64,000 nt of DNA from Hyphomonadaceae bacterium (GTDB lineage: Bacteria; Pseudomonadota; Alphaproteobacteria; Caulobacterales; Aquidulcibacteraceae). Made by a program: the position numbers and the translations under genes. The notes under the pieces are model-generated. The model was not told where the DNA came from, made no database searches, and worked only from the letters and a program-made list of their open reading frames with translations. The DNA lies in assembly GCA_016791425.1 (NCBI GenBank), contig JAEUMQ010000020.1:212593-276592 (forward strand), read 5' to 3'. Below are positions 34,287 through 43,428 of this stretch, piece after piece (position 1 is the stretch's first letter; each line of letters opens with the position of its first letter).

Positions 34287-35497
34287 CACGAGGCCGGCGC
34301 CCTTTCGCTCGTCCGCAGGCGCTGCGCTGCGCCTTCGGCGAGATGCAGGCGCGATGGCGGCGGCGCGCCGTTGATGAGCCAGCGATAGAGCGTATGCATG
34401 TCCGCACCGATCTGCGTCCAAGTGAAGCGCTCCTCCACCAGACGAAGGGCGTTCCCCGACATCTGCGCAAGCTCCGCGTCGCTCATGCGGAAGAGGCGTT
34501 TGAGGCCGGGCGTTATGGCGGCGGCGGACGTTCCGATCTCGATCGCCGCGCCGGCGTGCGCGCCCTCCGGAATGTTGCACTCCGGCGTCATCACGACCGG
34601 CAGCCCGTAGGACCATGCTTCGAGCACTGCGAGCGGCAATCCTTCGCTCAGCGAGGGCAGCACGAACGCGGTCGCGGACTTGAACGCGTTGTGTTTTGCC
34701 AGGCCGTGCTGGGGACCGATGAAATGCACACGCGGCGCGCCTGTCGCGTCGATCACGGCCTTGCATTGGGCCTCGTAGCCGGCCTGGTCCCAACCTGCGA
34801 TCGCCAGCTGCCAAGGATCGCTTGCGCGCTCCTCGCGGCTCACCTGCGCCCACGCTTCGATGAGCGGAATGATGTTCTTCTTCGCGTGGACACGCCCGAG
34901 GAAGAGCAGGGTCTTGCCGGTGCGATCCGACCAGGGCGGCGGCCCCGCAGGCGCATTGCCAGGCGGATTGACGCCGTTCGGGATAACCGCGATCGGGTTC
35001 TTCAGCCCGAACGCGCGCAGCGATCGCATCTCGGAATCCGCCACCGCATGCAGCGCCGCCGCTTGGTCGAGATGACGCCGCTCATAGAGCGCCGCGGCAA
35101 TTTCCTTCATCCAGCGCTTGTTTGAGAACGCCCACGGATCGAGAAAGCCTTGCGCTGAGACCACGACAGGCTTGCCTGTCTCGCGCATCCAGCGCAGCGA
35201 GAGGAGCGTCGGATACATCCACATGCAGCAGATGTGCAGGAGGTCGAGGTCGGCGGCGCGCATGCTCTCATAGAGCCCAGGCGTATAGCCGAACGCGCGC
35301 GGCCCCCTTGCCGCGGCGGTGTGCACGGGCAAACCGCCCCACAAGGCTCGGTCCGCCTCGGTGGCGTCGTCTTCGATGCCGAAGACTTCGACATCGACCC
35401 CGGGGATCTTGCTCACCGCGATGCTCACGCCGCGCAGCGCTTCGAATACGCCCGCACCATGACGGGAGACCGAGCCGGTTAGGACGCCGATCCTCAT
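34286..35497 (-). CDS. GT4-family glycosyltransferase
   Basis: The 403-residue retaining GT-B enzyme has the N-terminal acceptor half (MRIGVLTGSVSRHGAGVFEAL) and the donor half from about 190: IAVIPNGVNP, TLLFLGRVHAKKNIIPLIEAW, VHFIGPQHGLAKHNAFKSATAFVLPSLSEGLPLAVLEAWSYGLPVV. The E-x7-E motif (EGLPLAVLE) is complete. It probably adds one sugar of the repeat unit in the cytoplasm. The ATG at 35497 starts the Rossmann strand; the longer ORF to 35689 has an unrelated leader that overlaps the upstream gene. Confidence 0.88.
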   Translation of the reverse strand: MRIGVLTGSVSRHGAGVFEALRGVSIAVSKIPGVDVEVFGIEDDATEADRALWGGLPVHTAAARGPRAFGYTPGLYESMRAADLDLLHICCMWMYPTLLSLRWMRETGKPVVVSAQGFLDPWAFSNKRWMKEIAAALYERRHLDQAAALHAVADSEMRSLRAFGLKNPIAVIPNGVNPPGNAPAGPPPWSDRTGKTLLFLGRVHAKKNIIPLIEAWAQVSREERASDPWQLAIAGWDQAGYEAQCKAVIDATGAPRVHFIGPQHGLAKHNAFKSATAFVLPSLSEGLPLAVLEAWSYGLPVVMTPECNIPEGAHAGAAIEIGTSAAAITPGLKRLFRMSDAELAQMSGNALRLVEERFTWTQIGADMHTLYRWLINGAPPPSRLHLAEGAAQRLRTSERAPAS

Positions 35498-35528
35498 TGC
35501 GCACACACGTGGGGGTGAGAAGAAGCGT

Positions 35529-36794
35529 TCATTTGAGCTGTGAGAGGAGCCAGAGCACGCCCCCGTCGAGCGCGCCGCCTTTGTGAGGGTTGTCGAGCGC
35601 GATGCGCGCGGCCTGTTCAAGTCCGTTCGCGAATTTCTCCGGCCCCCATTGCGCGATGATCTCCCGGGAGCGCGCCGCCATTGCGGCACGGTCGCACTCG
35701 GGCGAAGCGATGCGCGTCATGGCTTCAACAAGTGTCTCGGATTTGAAAGGATCGATGATATAGCCGTTGGCGCCGTCCTCGACCAGCTCCGGAGCGCAGC
35801 CGCAGCGCTCCGACACGATGACGGGCAGGCCGGCCGCCATCGCTTCGTTGACCACTAGGCCCCATTGTTCGGTCGTGCTCACATGCACGAACGCGCCGGC
35901 AAGGCCGTAATAGGCAGGCAGCTCGTCATAGCTCTTGTAACCGGCCAGGATGACCGAGTCGCCGAGCCCGAGCTGCGTGATCTGCCCTTCCAGCCCGCCC
36001 CGCAGCTCCCCGTCGCCGAGAATGACCAGCGACCACGCCTGGGCGCCCGCCTGTCGGCGATAGGACGCATAGGCGTGAATCAGCCCGCCGAGATTCTTCG
36101 TTACGACAAAGCGGGCCGACGCGAGGAAATAGTGTTCCGGCAGACTGAGCCCGATGCGCGAGAGCGCCCCCGACGCGTGGACGCGTGCCGCGCCAGCCGA
36201 GAAATGGTCGTTATCGACCACGTCGTATCCCGTGAACGCGTGTGCGCGCGGAAGGCCTAGTTTCTCCACATAGTCAATGTGCCTTCGACCCGCGACCAGC
36301 GCCGCTGAGCACGTGCGCACGACGCGCCGCTTGATCCACTCGCCGATTGCCGTGCGAGGGTAATCGATCTCCTGGCTATCCGACATCATGATCGCCGGGA
36401 CGCGATGGCGCCGGGCCCATTCGAGCATGGCGAGCGCGTAGTGCTGCGCCCAACCCGGGACCGCCAGGACATCGGGGCGGTGCTCGTCAAGCGCGGCGAA
36501 TACCCGCGCGCGGACCTCTCGCGTGCGGCGCGCCGTGACTGGCCCGTCGGGAAAAAGCGTAACGAGCTGAAACCCGTCCGTCTCGCCGAGCGCGCCCCAA
36601 TCGTGGACCGAATCCTGGCTTGAACCTTCGATGGCGATGATGGGCTGGCGCAGGCTTGCCGCCCGCGCGCGCACCGCGTGGTAGGGGCCGAAGGCCGCGT
36701 AAAGGAGCGCGATCTTCGGCGCGGACGCAGGTGCGTGGGCCGCCGCGATCAAGCCCGGTTGCGGCGCGGCCCTATCTGAAACGCTGACGGGCAT
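35529..36794 (-). CDS. GT4-family glycosyltransferase
   Basis: A 421-residue GT-B enzyme with a 25-residue low-complexity N-terminus before KIALLYAAFGPYHAVRARA. The donor half includes HYFLASARFVVTKNLGGLIHAYASYRR, WSLVILGDGELRGGLEGQI, VILAGYKSYDELPAYYGLAGAFVHVSTTEQWGLVVNEAMAAGLPVIVS (EQWGLVVNE is the E-x7-E motif) and NGYIIDPF. It overlaps the end of the O-antigen-ligase-like gene by 23 bases, a marked overlap that suggests coupled translation. Sugar specificity unknown. Confidence 0.88.
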   Translation of the reverse strand: MPVSVSDRAAPQPGLIAAAHAPASAPKIALLYAAFGPYHAVRARAASLRQPIIAIEGSSQDSVHDWGALGETDGFQLVTLFPDGPVTARRTREVRARVFAALDEHRPDVLAVPGWAQHYALAMLEWARRHRVPAIMMSDSQEIDYPRTAIGEWIKRRVVRTCSAALVAGRRHIDYVEKLGLPRAHAFTGYDVVDNDHFSAGAARVHASGALSRIGLSLPEHYFLASARFVVTKNLGGLIHAYASYRRQAGAQAWSLVILGDGELRGGLEGQITQLGLGDSVILAGYKSYDELPAYYGLAGAFVHVSTTEQWGLVVNEAMAAGLPVIVSERCGCAPELVEDGANGYIIDPFKSETLVEAMTRIASPECDRAAMAARSREIIAQWGPEKFANGLEQAARIALDNPHKGGALDGGVLWLLSQLK

Positions 36795-38007
36795 GCGCTT
36801 GCTGGGAATAGGCGCGGGCGCGAGGGCCGCGCTGCAGTTCGGAGGATGGATCGCGACGCGCGTCCGGCGCCAGCATGCGCAACGCGCAAATGACCCCGAT
36901 GACGATGACGCTGGAGAAGTTCAGGTAGCGCGGCGTCGACATGATGAAGAAGAAATAGCCCGCGAGCGCTGCCAGGATGTCCCACTTGCCCTTCACGAGC
37001 GCGATGGCCACCGCCGCGAGCATGCCGACGAGGAAGAGGCCGCCGCCGACGATCCCGAGCTCGGCGAACGCCATGATGAATCCGTTGTGCGTATATCGGA
37101 CCACTGGATCGCCGATGCTGGAGCCGATCAGGGGTGAGCGGGCGAACGCCTCCCAGCCGGTTTGCCAATTCTCGAAGCGGCCGGAGAATCCGCTGCTCAC
37201 GCCGCGGTACGGGTCGTCGAGGAGGAGCAGAGCGCTCAGGGTATCGAGGATTTCCGAGCCGAACTGCTGAATGACAACGAAGGCCGGCATCAGCAGGAGC
37301 CAGATCCAGATGCTGAACCGCAGCGGAACGAGCGAGTTGATGTAGATGATGAGCACCAGGAGCGCAGCCATCGTCGGGCCGCGCGCCTGGGTCATGACCA
37401 CGACGGGCAGCGCCAGCAGCGCCGCGATCACGATGATATGCTTTTTGCCGGACAGCACCGCGGCCGCCACTGTCGCCACGCCGAGCTCGCCCCAGATTTG
37501 CACGCCGATGCCGCCTGCCGAGAAGCGCGCGCCTTCCTGACTGAGCTCCGCCGGTTGCGCCAGGCCGAAGATGCAATAGCCGCAATGGATGAGCGCGATG
37601 AGGTGCATCCCTGAGCGGAAGTCTCGGTCCGAAAGATGCGCGCCGAACAGCCCTGCGATGATGGTGGCGGAGATCGCCCCGGCGAAGAGGAAGTTCGGCG
37701 GCTCGAACCCGTAGCGCACATTGCCCGCCTGCAGCCCCGCGAGCAGCATGGGTAGGAGCGCGAAGGCGATGAGCGCGAGCACCGACCCCTTGATGTTTGG
37801 GTAGGGCTGGACAATGCGGAACACCGCGAAAGGCAGCGCCAGCACGAGCACGCCGAAATACTGCATGCTCTGCGCGCCGAAGATCGTCGCCATCAGCGTC
37901 GGGCCGCCGATGAGTGCGGCGAGTACGAGGATATCGAAATTGAAGCGCGGCACGAACCCCGGCTCGCGCTCCACAAGGTCGGCTGCGTAGGTCATCTGCT
38001 TCGCCAT
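36772..38007 (-). CDS. O-antigen ligase/polymerase (Wzy/WaaL-like) membrane protein
   Basis: A 411-residue protein with about eleven membrane segments. The large periplasmic loop after LLLDDPYRGVSSGFSGRFENWQTGWEAFARSPLIGSSIG and YTHNGFIMAFAELGIVGGGLFL carries the conserved R-x-x-x-W and H-N-x-x-x-x-x-x-x-E-x-G pattern of the O-antigen ligase/polymerase (Wzy_C) domain. In this locus with flippase, Wza and Wzc it is most likely the polymerase that joins lipid-linked repeats in the periplasm; ligase function cannot be excluded. It is three bases downstream of the glycosyltransferase stop upstream. Confidence 0.85.
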   Translation of the reverse strand: MAKQMTYAADLVEREPGFVPRFNFDILVLAALIGGPTLMATIFGAQSMQYFGVLVLALPFAVFRIVQPYPNIKGSVLALIAFALLPMLLAGLQAGNVRYGFEPPNFLFAGAISATIIAGLFGAHLSDRDFRSGMHLIALIHCGYCIFGLAQPAELSQEGARFSAGGIGVQIWGELGVATVAAAVLSGKKHIIVIAALLALPVVVMTQARGPTMAALLVLIIYINSLVPLRFSIWIWLLLMPAFVVIQQFGSEILDTLSALLLLDDPYRGVSSGFSGRFENWQTGWEAFARSPLIGSSIGDPVVRYTHNGFIMAFAELGIVGGGLFLVGMLAAVAIALVKGKWDILAALAGYFFFIMSTPRYLNFSSVIVIGVICALRMLAPDARRDPSSELQRGPRARAYSQQAHARQRFR

Positions 38008-38010
38008 AGT

Positions 38011-39279
38011 CTATACGGTCTCGGAGGCGGCGCGTGAAAGCTGCGGTTCGATGAGCGCCGCAAGTGCGCTCGTCAAGCGGTCGCCCCATGGGCCTTCCCC
38101 GTATTGTGCGGCGGTGGCGAGGGCGGCGCGGGCCATCGCGCCTCGGAGCGGACGGTCAGTGACGATCTTCTCGATTGCCGCGGCGAGCGCCTCGCTCTCG
38201 CGTTCGGGAATGATGAGCCCCTCGCGCCCGTGCGTCACGACCGAGCCGGCGCTGCGCGTGGTGATCACCGGCAGACCCGCCGCCAGCGCCTCGTGCACCA
38301 CCGAAGCGGAGCCCTCCGCAAGCGTCGGCAGCACAAAGACGTCCGCTCTCTGGTATTCGGCCCGCATCTGATCGCGCGACAAGAGCCCGAGGAAATTCAG
38401 CGCGCCGGCGTCGGGATGACCGCGGACGCGATCATTTGTGTGCCCGGCGACGCGGAAGTCGAATTTGGCGCCGGCGCCGCGGCTCAGCATGCTTGCCGCC
38501 GCCGCGAAATAATGGATGCCCTTCCGTAGCACGGCCTGGCCGGCATAGAGCACGCGCCCGGTTTCCGGCTGGGGCATTGACGCCTGCCCCTGGCTCACCG
38601 AAGAGCCGTAGGGCACGATGACCGCGGGTGGAACCGACGCGATGCCGGCCTGCTTGGCAAACGCGAGGAGGTCGCCGCGCACATTCTCTGCGGGACAAAG
38701 CAGCAGGTCGGCGACCTCGATCGTCTCGCGCATCCGCTGCTCCACGAGCGATTGGTCCGCTCCCGTCTCGCCCGAGGCGAGCTCCCAGTCCGGGAACATT
38801 GCGAGCTCGCGCTCCACGATCTGCTGGTAGAGCGGTGTAATAAAAACATCGACAGCGATCTTGAGCCCGCGCGCTTTCGCATGCTTCCAAAACGGCATCC
38901 CGCTATTGTACATGGCGTAAACGACGTTGGCCTCGCCAATCCCCCAGCGGATCATCTGTTCGCCGAAAAGCTCGTTGGCGAGGGTGTAGCGCGCCTCCGC
39001 CTGTGCGCCCCGCCGCAGGCTGGGGCGCAGGTTCACCATGGGGGCCGAATAGACCCGCTCGCTCGGCACCCCGCTCACCACCCGGCGCCGGACCTTGGCG
39101 CCGAGCGCGGGCGATGCGCAGCTTGCCGCTGCGCCTGCAAGCCGGCCGAGCGCGCCGTGCAGGGTGAAATCGGTGTAGAAGCGTTCGAGCGCGCCGCGCG
39201 CATGCAGGATGCGTGGCACCGCGTAGTAATGACGCGCGCCGATCTGCGCCACGATCACGCTGAGCGGGCCCGCGCTCAT
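38011..39279 (-). CDS. GT4-family glycosyltransferase
   Basis: A 422-residue GT-B protein. The N-terminal half has HYYAVPRILHARGALERFYTDF. The C-terminal half has GRVLYAGQAVLRKGIHYFAAAASML, FDFRVAGHT, LNFLGLLSRDQMRAEYQRADVFVLPTLAEGSASVVHEALAAGLPVITT (EGSASVVHE is the E-x7-E motif) and GREGLIIPERESEALAAAIEKI. The start at 39279 is taken because it starts the first Rossmann strand region and overlaps the flippase stop by four bases (ATGA). The upstream frame extension is a shadow. Confidence 0.88.
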   Translation of the reverse strand: MSAGPLSVIVAQIGARHYYAVPRILHARGALERFYTDFTLHGALGRLAGAAASCASPALGAKVRRRVVSGVPSERVYSAPMVNLRPSLRRGAQAEARYTLANELFGEQMIRWGIGEANVVYAMYNSGMPFWKHAKARGLKIAVDVFITPLYQQIVERELAMFPDWELASGETGADQSLVEQRMRETIEVADLLLCPAENVRGDLLAFAKQAGIASVPPAVIVPYGSSVSQGQASMPQPETGRVLYAGQAVLRKGIHYFAAAASMLSRGAGAKFDFRVAGHTNDRVRGHPDAGALNFLGLLSRDQMRAEYQRADVFVLPTLAEGSASVVHEALAAGLPVITTRSAGSVVTHGREGLIIPERESEALAAAIEKIVTDRPLRGAMARAALATAAQYGEGPWGDRLTSALAALIEPQLSRAASETV

Positions 39280-40634
39280 GCCTGCGCCGCCGCCGGCGTC
39301 GCGCGCGCTTCGCGGCGCCAGACCAGTTCCATCGCCACCGCGAAGACCGCGCATACCGCGATCTGGCCGATGAGCTGCGCCAGAGCCATCCCCATCGCCC
39401 CGTCTGCGCGCCAGAGCCAGGTGAGGGCGAGGGCGATCACCGCCCACACCGAGCCAAGATTGAACACGGTCCAGGCGTTGCCCGTGCTGACATAGGCGCG
39501 CCAGTAGAGATTGTTCAGCACTATGAAGGGCGCCGTGAACATCATGACGACGATCACCGGCGCAGCTGCGGCGTAAGCTTCGCCGAATGAGAGCCCCACA
39601 ATGAGCGGCGCCGCCAGCGCCAGGACGAGCGCGGGCGCGGCCGTCGCCGCAAGCTGGATGAGCGCCAGCTGGCGCGTGGTGCGGCGGTGCGCGGCGGCGC
39701 CGTCTCCCGCCTCGCTCAGGTTGGAGAGCACAGGCGAGAACGACGCCGACGCCGCCATCGGCGCGAGCAGCACGAGCGTCATCCATTTCTGCGCCGCATC
39801 GTAGAGGCCAATCTGATCGACGCCTGCTTGCCGCACGATGATCGCCTGGCAGATCCACACGATCACAGCGCGCTGCGTCGCGCCGAGGAACACGGGCAGG
39901 CTGAACTGCCAGAGCACCTTCGCATCGCTCGCGCGGCCAGGATGCAGGATGCGCAGCCCCCGCGCGCGCATCAGCCTGCGCGCGACGATGAAGGTCGCAG
40001 CGCATCGAAAGACTTCCGTTGCGAGCAGCCCGAAGAGCGCTCCGTTCAGCCCCCACAGCAGCGCGCCGGCGACGAGCGCCGCGAACCCGACCACGCCGGT
40101 GACGAAGGTGATCCAAGTCTGCTTGCGGAACGCCTCGAAGCCGATGATGACGCCGCCGAGCGCGCTGCCGACCGTGTAGAGGAAGAGGGTCGGGGCGATG
40201 ATCTGCAGCGGGACGGCAAGGTCGGGGTGCCGGAGGATTTCGCTGGCGAGGTAGGGCGCCGCGAAGAAGATCGCGAGCGCGCAGAGCGCTCCGGACACGG
40301 TCGAGAATGTGAGCGCGATGCCGTTGACGCTCTCCACCTGGGCCGGGTCGGAGTCCCGGAAGGCCGCGATATAGCGCGACGAGGTGAGCCCGAGCCCGAA
40401 CGCGGCAAAGGCAGAGACGGTCAGCAGCGTGCTTTGCGCGAGAGCGAACGCGCCGTAATCCTCGATGCCGAGCCAGCGCGCCACGAGGATGGTGCTCACG
40501 AAGGAGAAGGCGCGCCCGCCCGCCTCGCCGACCAGCGACCAGAAGCTGCCGCTTGCCAGACGCCGCCCAATGTCCGTCTTTGGCCGCGGCAGAGAGTCCC
40601 AGACTTTGCGCAGGTTCAAGGGTCTGTCCGCCAC
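39276..40634 (-). CDS. Polysaccharide flippase (Wzx-like, MOP superfamily)
   Basis: A 452-residue inner-membrane protein with twelve to fourteen helices. It begins LASGSFWSLVGEAGGRAFSFVSTILVARWLGIEDYGAFALAQSTL, the characteristic N-terminus of polysaccharide transporters/RfbX-type flippases, and has SDAKVLWQFSLPVFLGATQRAVIVW in the second half. It would flip the lipid-linked repeat unit to the periplasmic face. The GTG at 40634 is the start; GGGGCGG lies upstream. It leads the leftward operon, which continues with overlapping genes to 30659. Confidence 0.88.
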   Translation of the reverse strand: MADRPLNLRKVWDSLPRPKTDIGRRLASGSFWSLVGEAGGRAFSFVSTILVARWLGIEDYGAFALAQSTLLTVSAFAAFGLGLTSSRYIAAFRDSDPAQVESVNGIALTFSTVSGALCALAIFFAAPYLASEILRHPDLAVPLQIIAPTLFLYTVGSALGGVIIGFEAFRKQTWITFVTGVVGFAALVAGALLWGLNGALFGLLATEVFRCAATFIVARRLMRARGLRILHPGRASDAKVLWQFSLPVFLGATQRAVIVWICQAIIVRQAGVDQIGLYDAAQKWMTLVLLAPMAASASFSPVLSNLSEAGDGAAAHRRTTRQLALIQLAATAAPALVLALAAPLIVGLSFGEAYAAAAPVIVVMMFTAPFIVLNNLYWRAYVSTGNAWTVFNLGSVWAVIALALTWLWRADGAMGMALAQLIGQIAVCAVFAVAMELVWRREARATPAAAQA

Positions 40635-40855
40635 GCTACCGCCCCGCCAGCCTCCGTTGGCCAGGCCTCAATTGGGCGCCCGCGCGTGAAGGCCATCCGC
40701 GGCCGGCCCCGAGCCCGCCCCATCAAACCCACGCGTTAAGCGCTTTACCATACGCTTCGGCGCCGCAACATCGCGTACCCCAAAAGGGGCGCCGCGGCGC
40801 GAAGATCGCGGCTCCGGGCCGCGAAAACAAGCGCGCCCGGCAGCGGCGATTGGCG

Positions 40856-41827
40856 TCAGCCGCCGCGGCTGTGCCAATCGAAGGCGCTTCGGATGATGTC
40901 GTCGATGCCCGAGTGCGCCGGGCGCCAGCCGAGCATGTCGCGCGCCTTGGCGGCGGCCGCGACGAGCTCGGGCGGATCGCCGGGGCGCCGCTGTGCGATG
41001 CGCCGCTTTACCGGCCGGCCGGTGACGCGCTCGGCCGCGGCGACCGCTTCCGCGACGCTCGTTCCCACGCCCGTCCCCAGATTGAAGGTTTCCGAGCCGC
41101 CGCCGCCCTCGAGCCGCTTGAGCGCCGCATAATGCGCCTCGCCGAGGTCCGCGACATGGACGTAGTCGCGCACCGCCGTTCCGTCCCGGGTCGGGAAATC
41201 GTCGCCAAGCACGCTCAGCGTGAAATCCGGGTCCAGGATCCCGCGGATGACGAGCGGGATGAGATGGGTCTCCGGCTCATGCCGCTCGCCGATCTCGCCG
41301 CCCGGATCGGCCCCCGCGGCGTTGAAATAGCGCAGCGAGGTGTAGCGCATGCCGAACGCGTGCGCGTAATCGGCGAGCGCCTTCTCCACGAAGAGTTTCG
41401 ACCAGCCATAGGGATTGATCGGCGCCTGCGGGTGCGTCTCGTCGATCGGCGTCTTCTGCGGCGTTCCGTAGGTGGCGCAGGTGGACGAGAAGAGGATTTT
41501 CTCCACGCCGGTCTTGCGCATCGCGTCGAGCACGTTGAGCGCGCCGGTAGAATTGTTGCGGTAATAGCGATCGGGCTCGGTGACCGATTCCCCAACATAT
41601 GCGATCGCCGCGAAGTGCGCGATCGCATCGGGGCGCGCCTCGCGGATCGCGGCGGTCAGCCGCTCCTCGTCGAGGATGTCGCCTTCCACCAGCGGACCCC
41701 AGCGGACGAATTCGCGCCATCCGCGCGAAAGATTGTCGTAAACGACAACTTCCCAGCCGGCCTCGGCGAACCGCTTGCAGCAATGGCTCCCGACATAGCC
41801 GGCGCCGCCCGTCACGAATACCTTCAC
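40856..41827 (-). CDS. galE: UDP-glucose 4-epimerase
   Basis: Extended SDR enzyme interconverting UDP-glucose and UDP-galactose, here probably supplying UDP-galactose for the polymer. The 323-residue sequence starts VKVFVTGGAGYVGSHCCKRF, has VVYDNLSRGWREFV, SSTCATYGTPQKTPIDETHP, NPYGWSKLFVEKAL (catalytic Tyr-xxx-Lys) and YFNAAGADPGGEIGERHEPETHLIPLV, diagnostic of GalE. The GTG at 41827, preceded by GATGAAGG, is preferred over 41857. It is 221 bases upstream of the flippase gene and reads the same way. Confidence 0.92.
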   Translation of the reverse strand: MKVFVTGGAGYVGSHCCKRFAEAGWEVVVYDNLSRGWREFVRWGPLVEGDILDEERLTAAIREARPDAIAHFAAIAYVGESVTEPDRYYRNNSTGALNVLDAMRKTGVEKILFSSTCATYGTPQKTPIDETHPQAPINPYGWSKLFVEKALADYAHAFGMRYTSLRYFNAAGADPGGEIGERHEPETHLIPLVIRGILDPDFTLSVLGDDFPTRDGTAVRDYVHVADLGEAHYAALKRLEGGGGSETFNLGTGVGTSVAEAVAAAERVTGRPVKRRIAQRRPGDPPELVAAAAKARDMLGWRPAHSGIDDIIRSAFDWHSRGG

Positions 41828-41947
41828 GCCTTCATCCCGTCCGCATTGAAGCTGCATGCCATTGCGCCGATCGGACTGGCAAGCCGGCGCGCTGCGCGAG
41901 CGAGCCTTGGAGCGTCGCCGCCGCCGCGCGTAAATGCCGTAGGCGGC

Positions 41948-43318
41948 CTAATCGAGCGCGGCGAACACGTCCGCGCCGGCCGCGATCTGCCGGCCCTGCG
42001 CGTCATAGACGACGCCGCGGCCGGTCGGCGCGCCGTTGGCGAACTCCCCGTCATAGCGAACGCCGTTGGGACGCAGCAGCACGCCGCGTCCGTGCGGCCG
42101 CGAATTGCGCCAGGACCCGGCGTATTCAGTGCCGTCGCGCGAGCGCGAGGCGCCCACGCCATTGGCGCCGCCCGCCGACCATTGCCCCGCATAGAGGCTT
42201 CCGCTGCTCAATTGCGCGGTCCGCATGCCTGGCCCGGCCGACACCAGCGCCGTCTCCGCCATCTCTGCGCCGCGGGCGGCCGAGCCGCGCGCGCGCTCCA
42301 CCGTGGCGCGCATGTCCGGCGCCAGGAGAAAGATCGAGCTGGCCGGCGCCGCGATGATGCGGTCGCGCAGATGCGCCGGCGCGAGCGGCGGCGTGGACGG
42401 CGAGGGCGGCTTGGCGACGAGCTCGGACGCGGGCGTGAGCGGAGATTCCGAGACTGGCGCCGCTTCCGGCAAGCGGCCGCGTAGCGCGCCCTCCGGCGGC
42501 GGCAGCCGACCCCGCGTCGTCGCGGCGGCTGGCGCGACTGAGGCGCCGGCGAACAGGCTGGGATCGGGTTCGAGGGGCGCCGCGAGCGTGGTCGCCTCCA
42601 TCGGCGCCAAAGGCGCGATGCTTGGCGGCGGCGCGACTGACGCCACCGCCGGCGCCGGGGCCAAGCCCGGACGGAAGAAAGCGACATAGCCGACGAGCCC
42701 GGCCGCCGCCGTGATCAGCGCGCCCGCCGCCATCATGAGGCGCTTGCCGGCGGCGTCCTTGCTCGGACCGGCGACGATCTCAAAGCCCGATCCAGCGGCC
42801 TGGGCCTCCTCGCTGGCGCGGGGCCGCTTCTCTTTTGCCGCCGGCGCCGCTTGCTGCTCGGCCAGGCTCAAATTGCGCGGGTCGTTCTGCACGATCACGG
42901 ACATGATCGGGGCGGGCGTCGCCGCTTTGGTTTTCTTGCCGCGCTCACGCCGCGGCAGCGCCTCGGCCAGCGCCGAGAAGTCCGGATCCTCAAGCTCAGA
43001 GCGCCAGCCGGTCAGATCGTGCCGCTTGGCGCGCTCGAAGCCCTCATAAGGCGCATCGCCCTCGACAGAGACGAAATGCAGCGGCGTCGCCGGCGGCGAG
43101 AACCGCACATAGGCTTCCAGGTCCTCGCCCGCCGCGTTCGGTGACCAGACCACGACAATCGCGTCTGATTTGTCCATGGCCGCCCGCGCGGCCGGCTTGG
43201 CGATGAGAGTGTGGTCGAACCGCCGGTTGGCCCGCAGCCCCCTGCGCGCAAGTCCGCGCGACAGGCGCTCCACGAAGGGGCGATCCGAGCGATGATGGAC
43301 GATGAAAACGTCGGCCAT
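41948..43318 (-). CDS. Membrane-anchored TIR-like protein with C-terminal MORN repeats
   Basis: The 456-residue protein begins MADVFIVHHRSDRPFVERLSRGLARRGL, a TIR-like start, followed by SDAIVVVWSPNAAGEDLEAYV; the region to about 125 completes the fold. The usual W-x-x-x-E of NADase TIRs is altered (Glu65 or Glu68 in AGEDLEAY is the only candidate). A basic segment leads to one membrane helix (about 194-214, LMMAAGALITAAAGLVGYVAFF). Then comes a long Pro/Ala-rich linker and, in the last 85 residues, MORN repeats (YAGQWSAGGANGVG, YAGSWRNSRPHGRGVLLRPNG, YDGEFANGAPTGRGVVYDAQG). The N-terminus is predicted cytoplasmic and the MORN end periplasmic. It lies 110 bases downstream of the Hsp70-like gene, same strand. 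Function not known. Confidence 0.75.
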   Translation of the reverse strand: MADVFIVHHRSDRPFVERLSRGLARRGLRANRRFDHTLIAKPAARAAMDKSDAIVVVWSPNAAGEDLEAYVRFSPPATPLHFVSVEGDAPYEGFERAKRHDLTGWRSELEDPDFSALAEALPRRERGKKTKAATPAPIMSVIVQNDPRNLSLAEQQAAPAAKEKRPRASEEAQAAGSGFEIVAGPSKDAAGKRLMMAAGALITAAAGLVGYVAFFRPGLAPAPAVASVAPPPSIAPLAPMEATTLAAPLEPDPSLFAGASVAPAAATTRGRLPPPEGALRGRLPEAAPVSESPLTPASELVAKPPSPSTPPLAPAHLRDRIIAAPASSIFLLAPDMRATVERARGSAARGAEMAETALVSAGPGMRTAQLSSGSLYAGQWSAGGANGVGASRSRDGTEYAGSWRNSRPHGRGVLLRPNGVRYDGEFANGAPTGRGVVYDAQGRQIAAGADVFAALD

Positions 43319-43428
43319 AGGTCTCAAATCCGCCCGCGCGCCTCCAAGCCGAAATCTCCTAACACGCCCGATTGGGCGCTGGAAACCCGGCGCGCGGCCC
43401 TGTCAGGCTGACGTCCGCGAAAATCGCT

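Noticed and set aside
40553..42484. 643-residue plus-strand frame opposite galE and the TIR-MORN gene
   Set aside because: Shadow frame without motifs; galE on the other strand is unambiguous.
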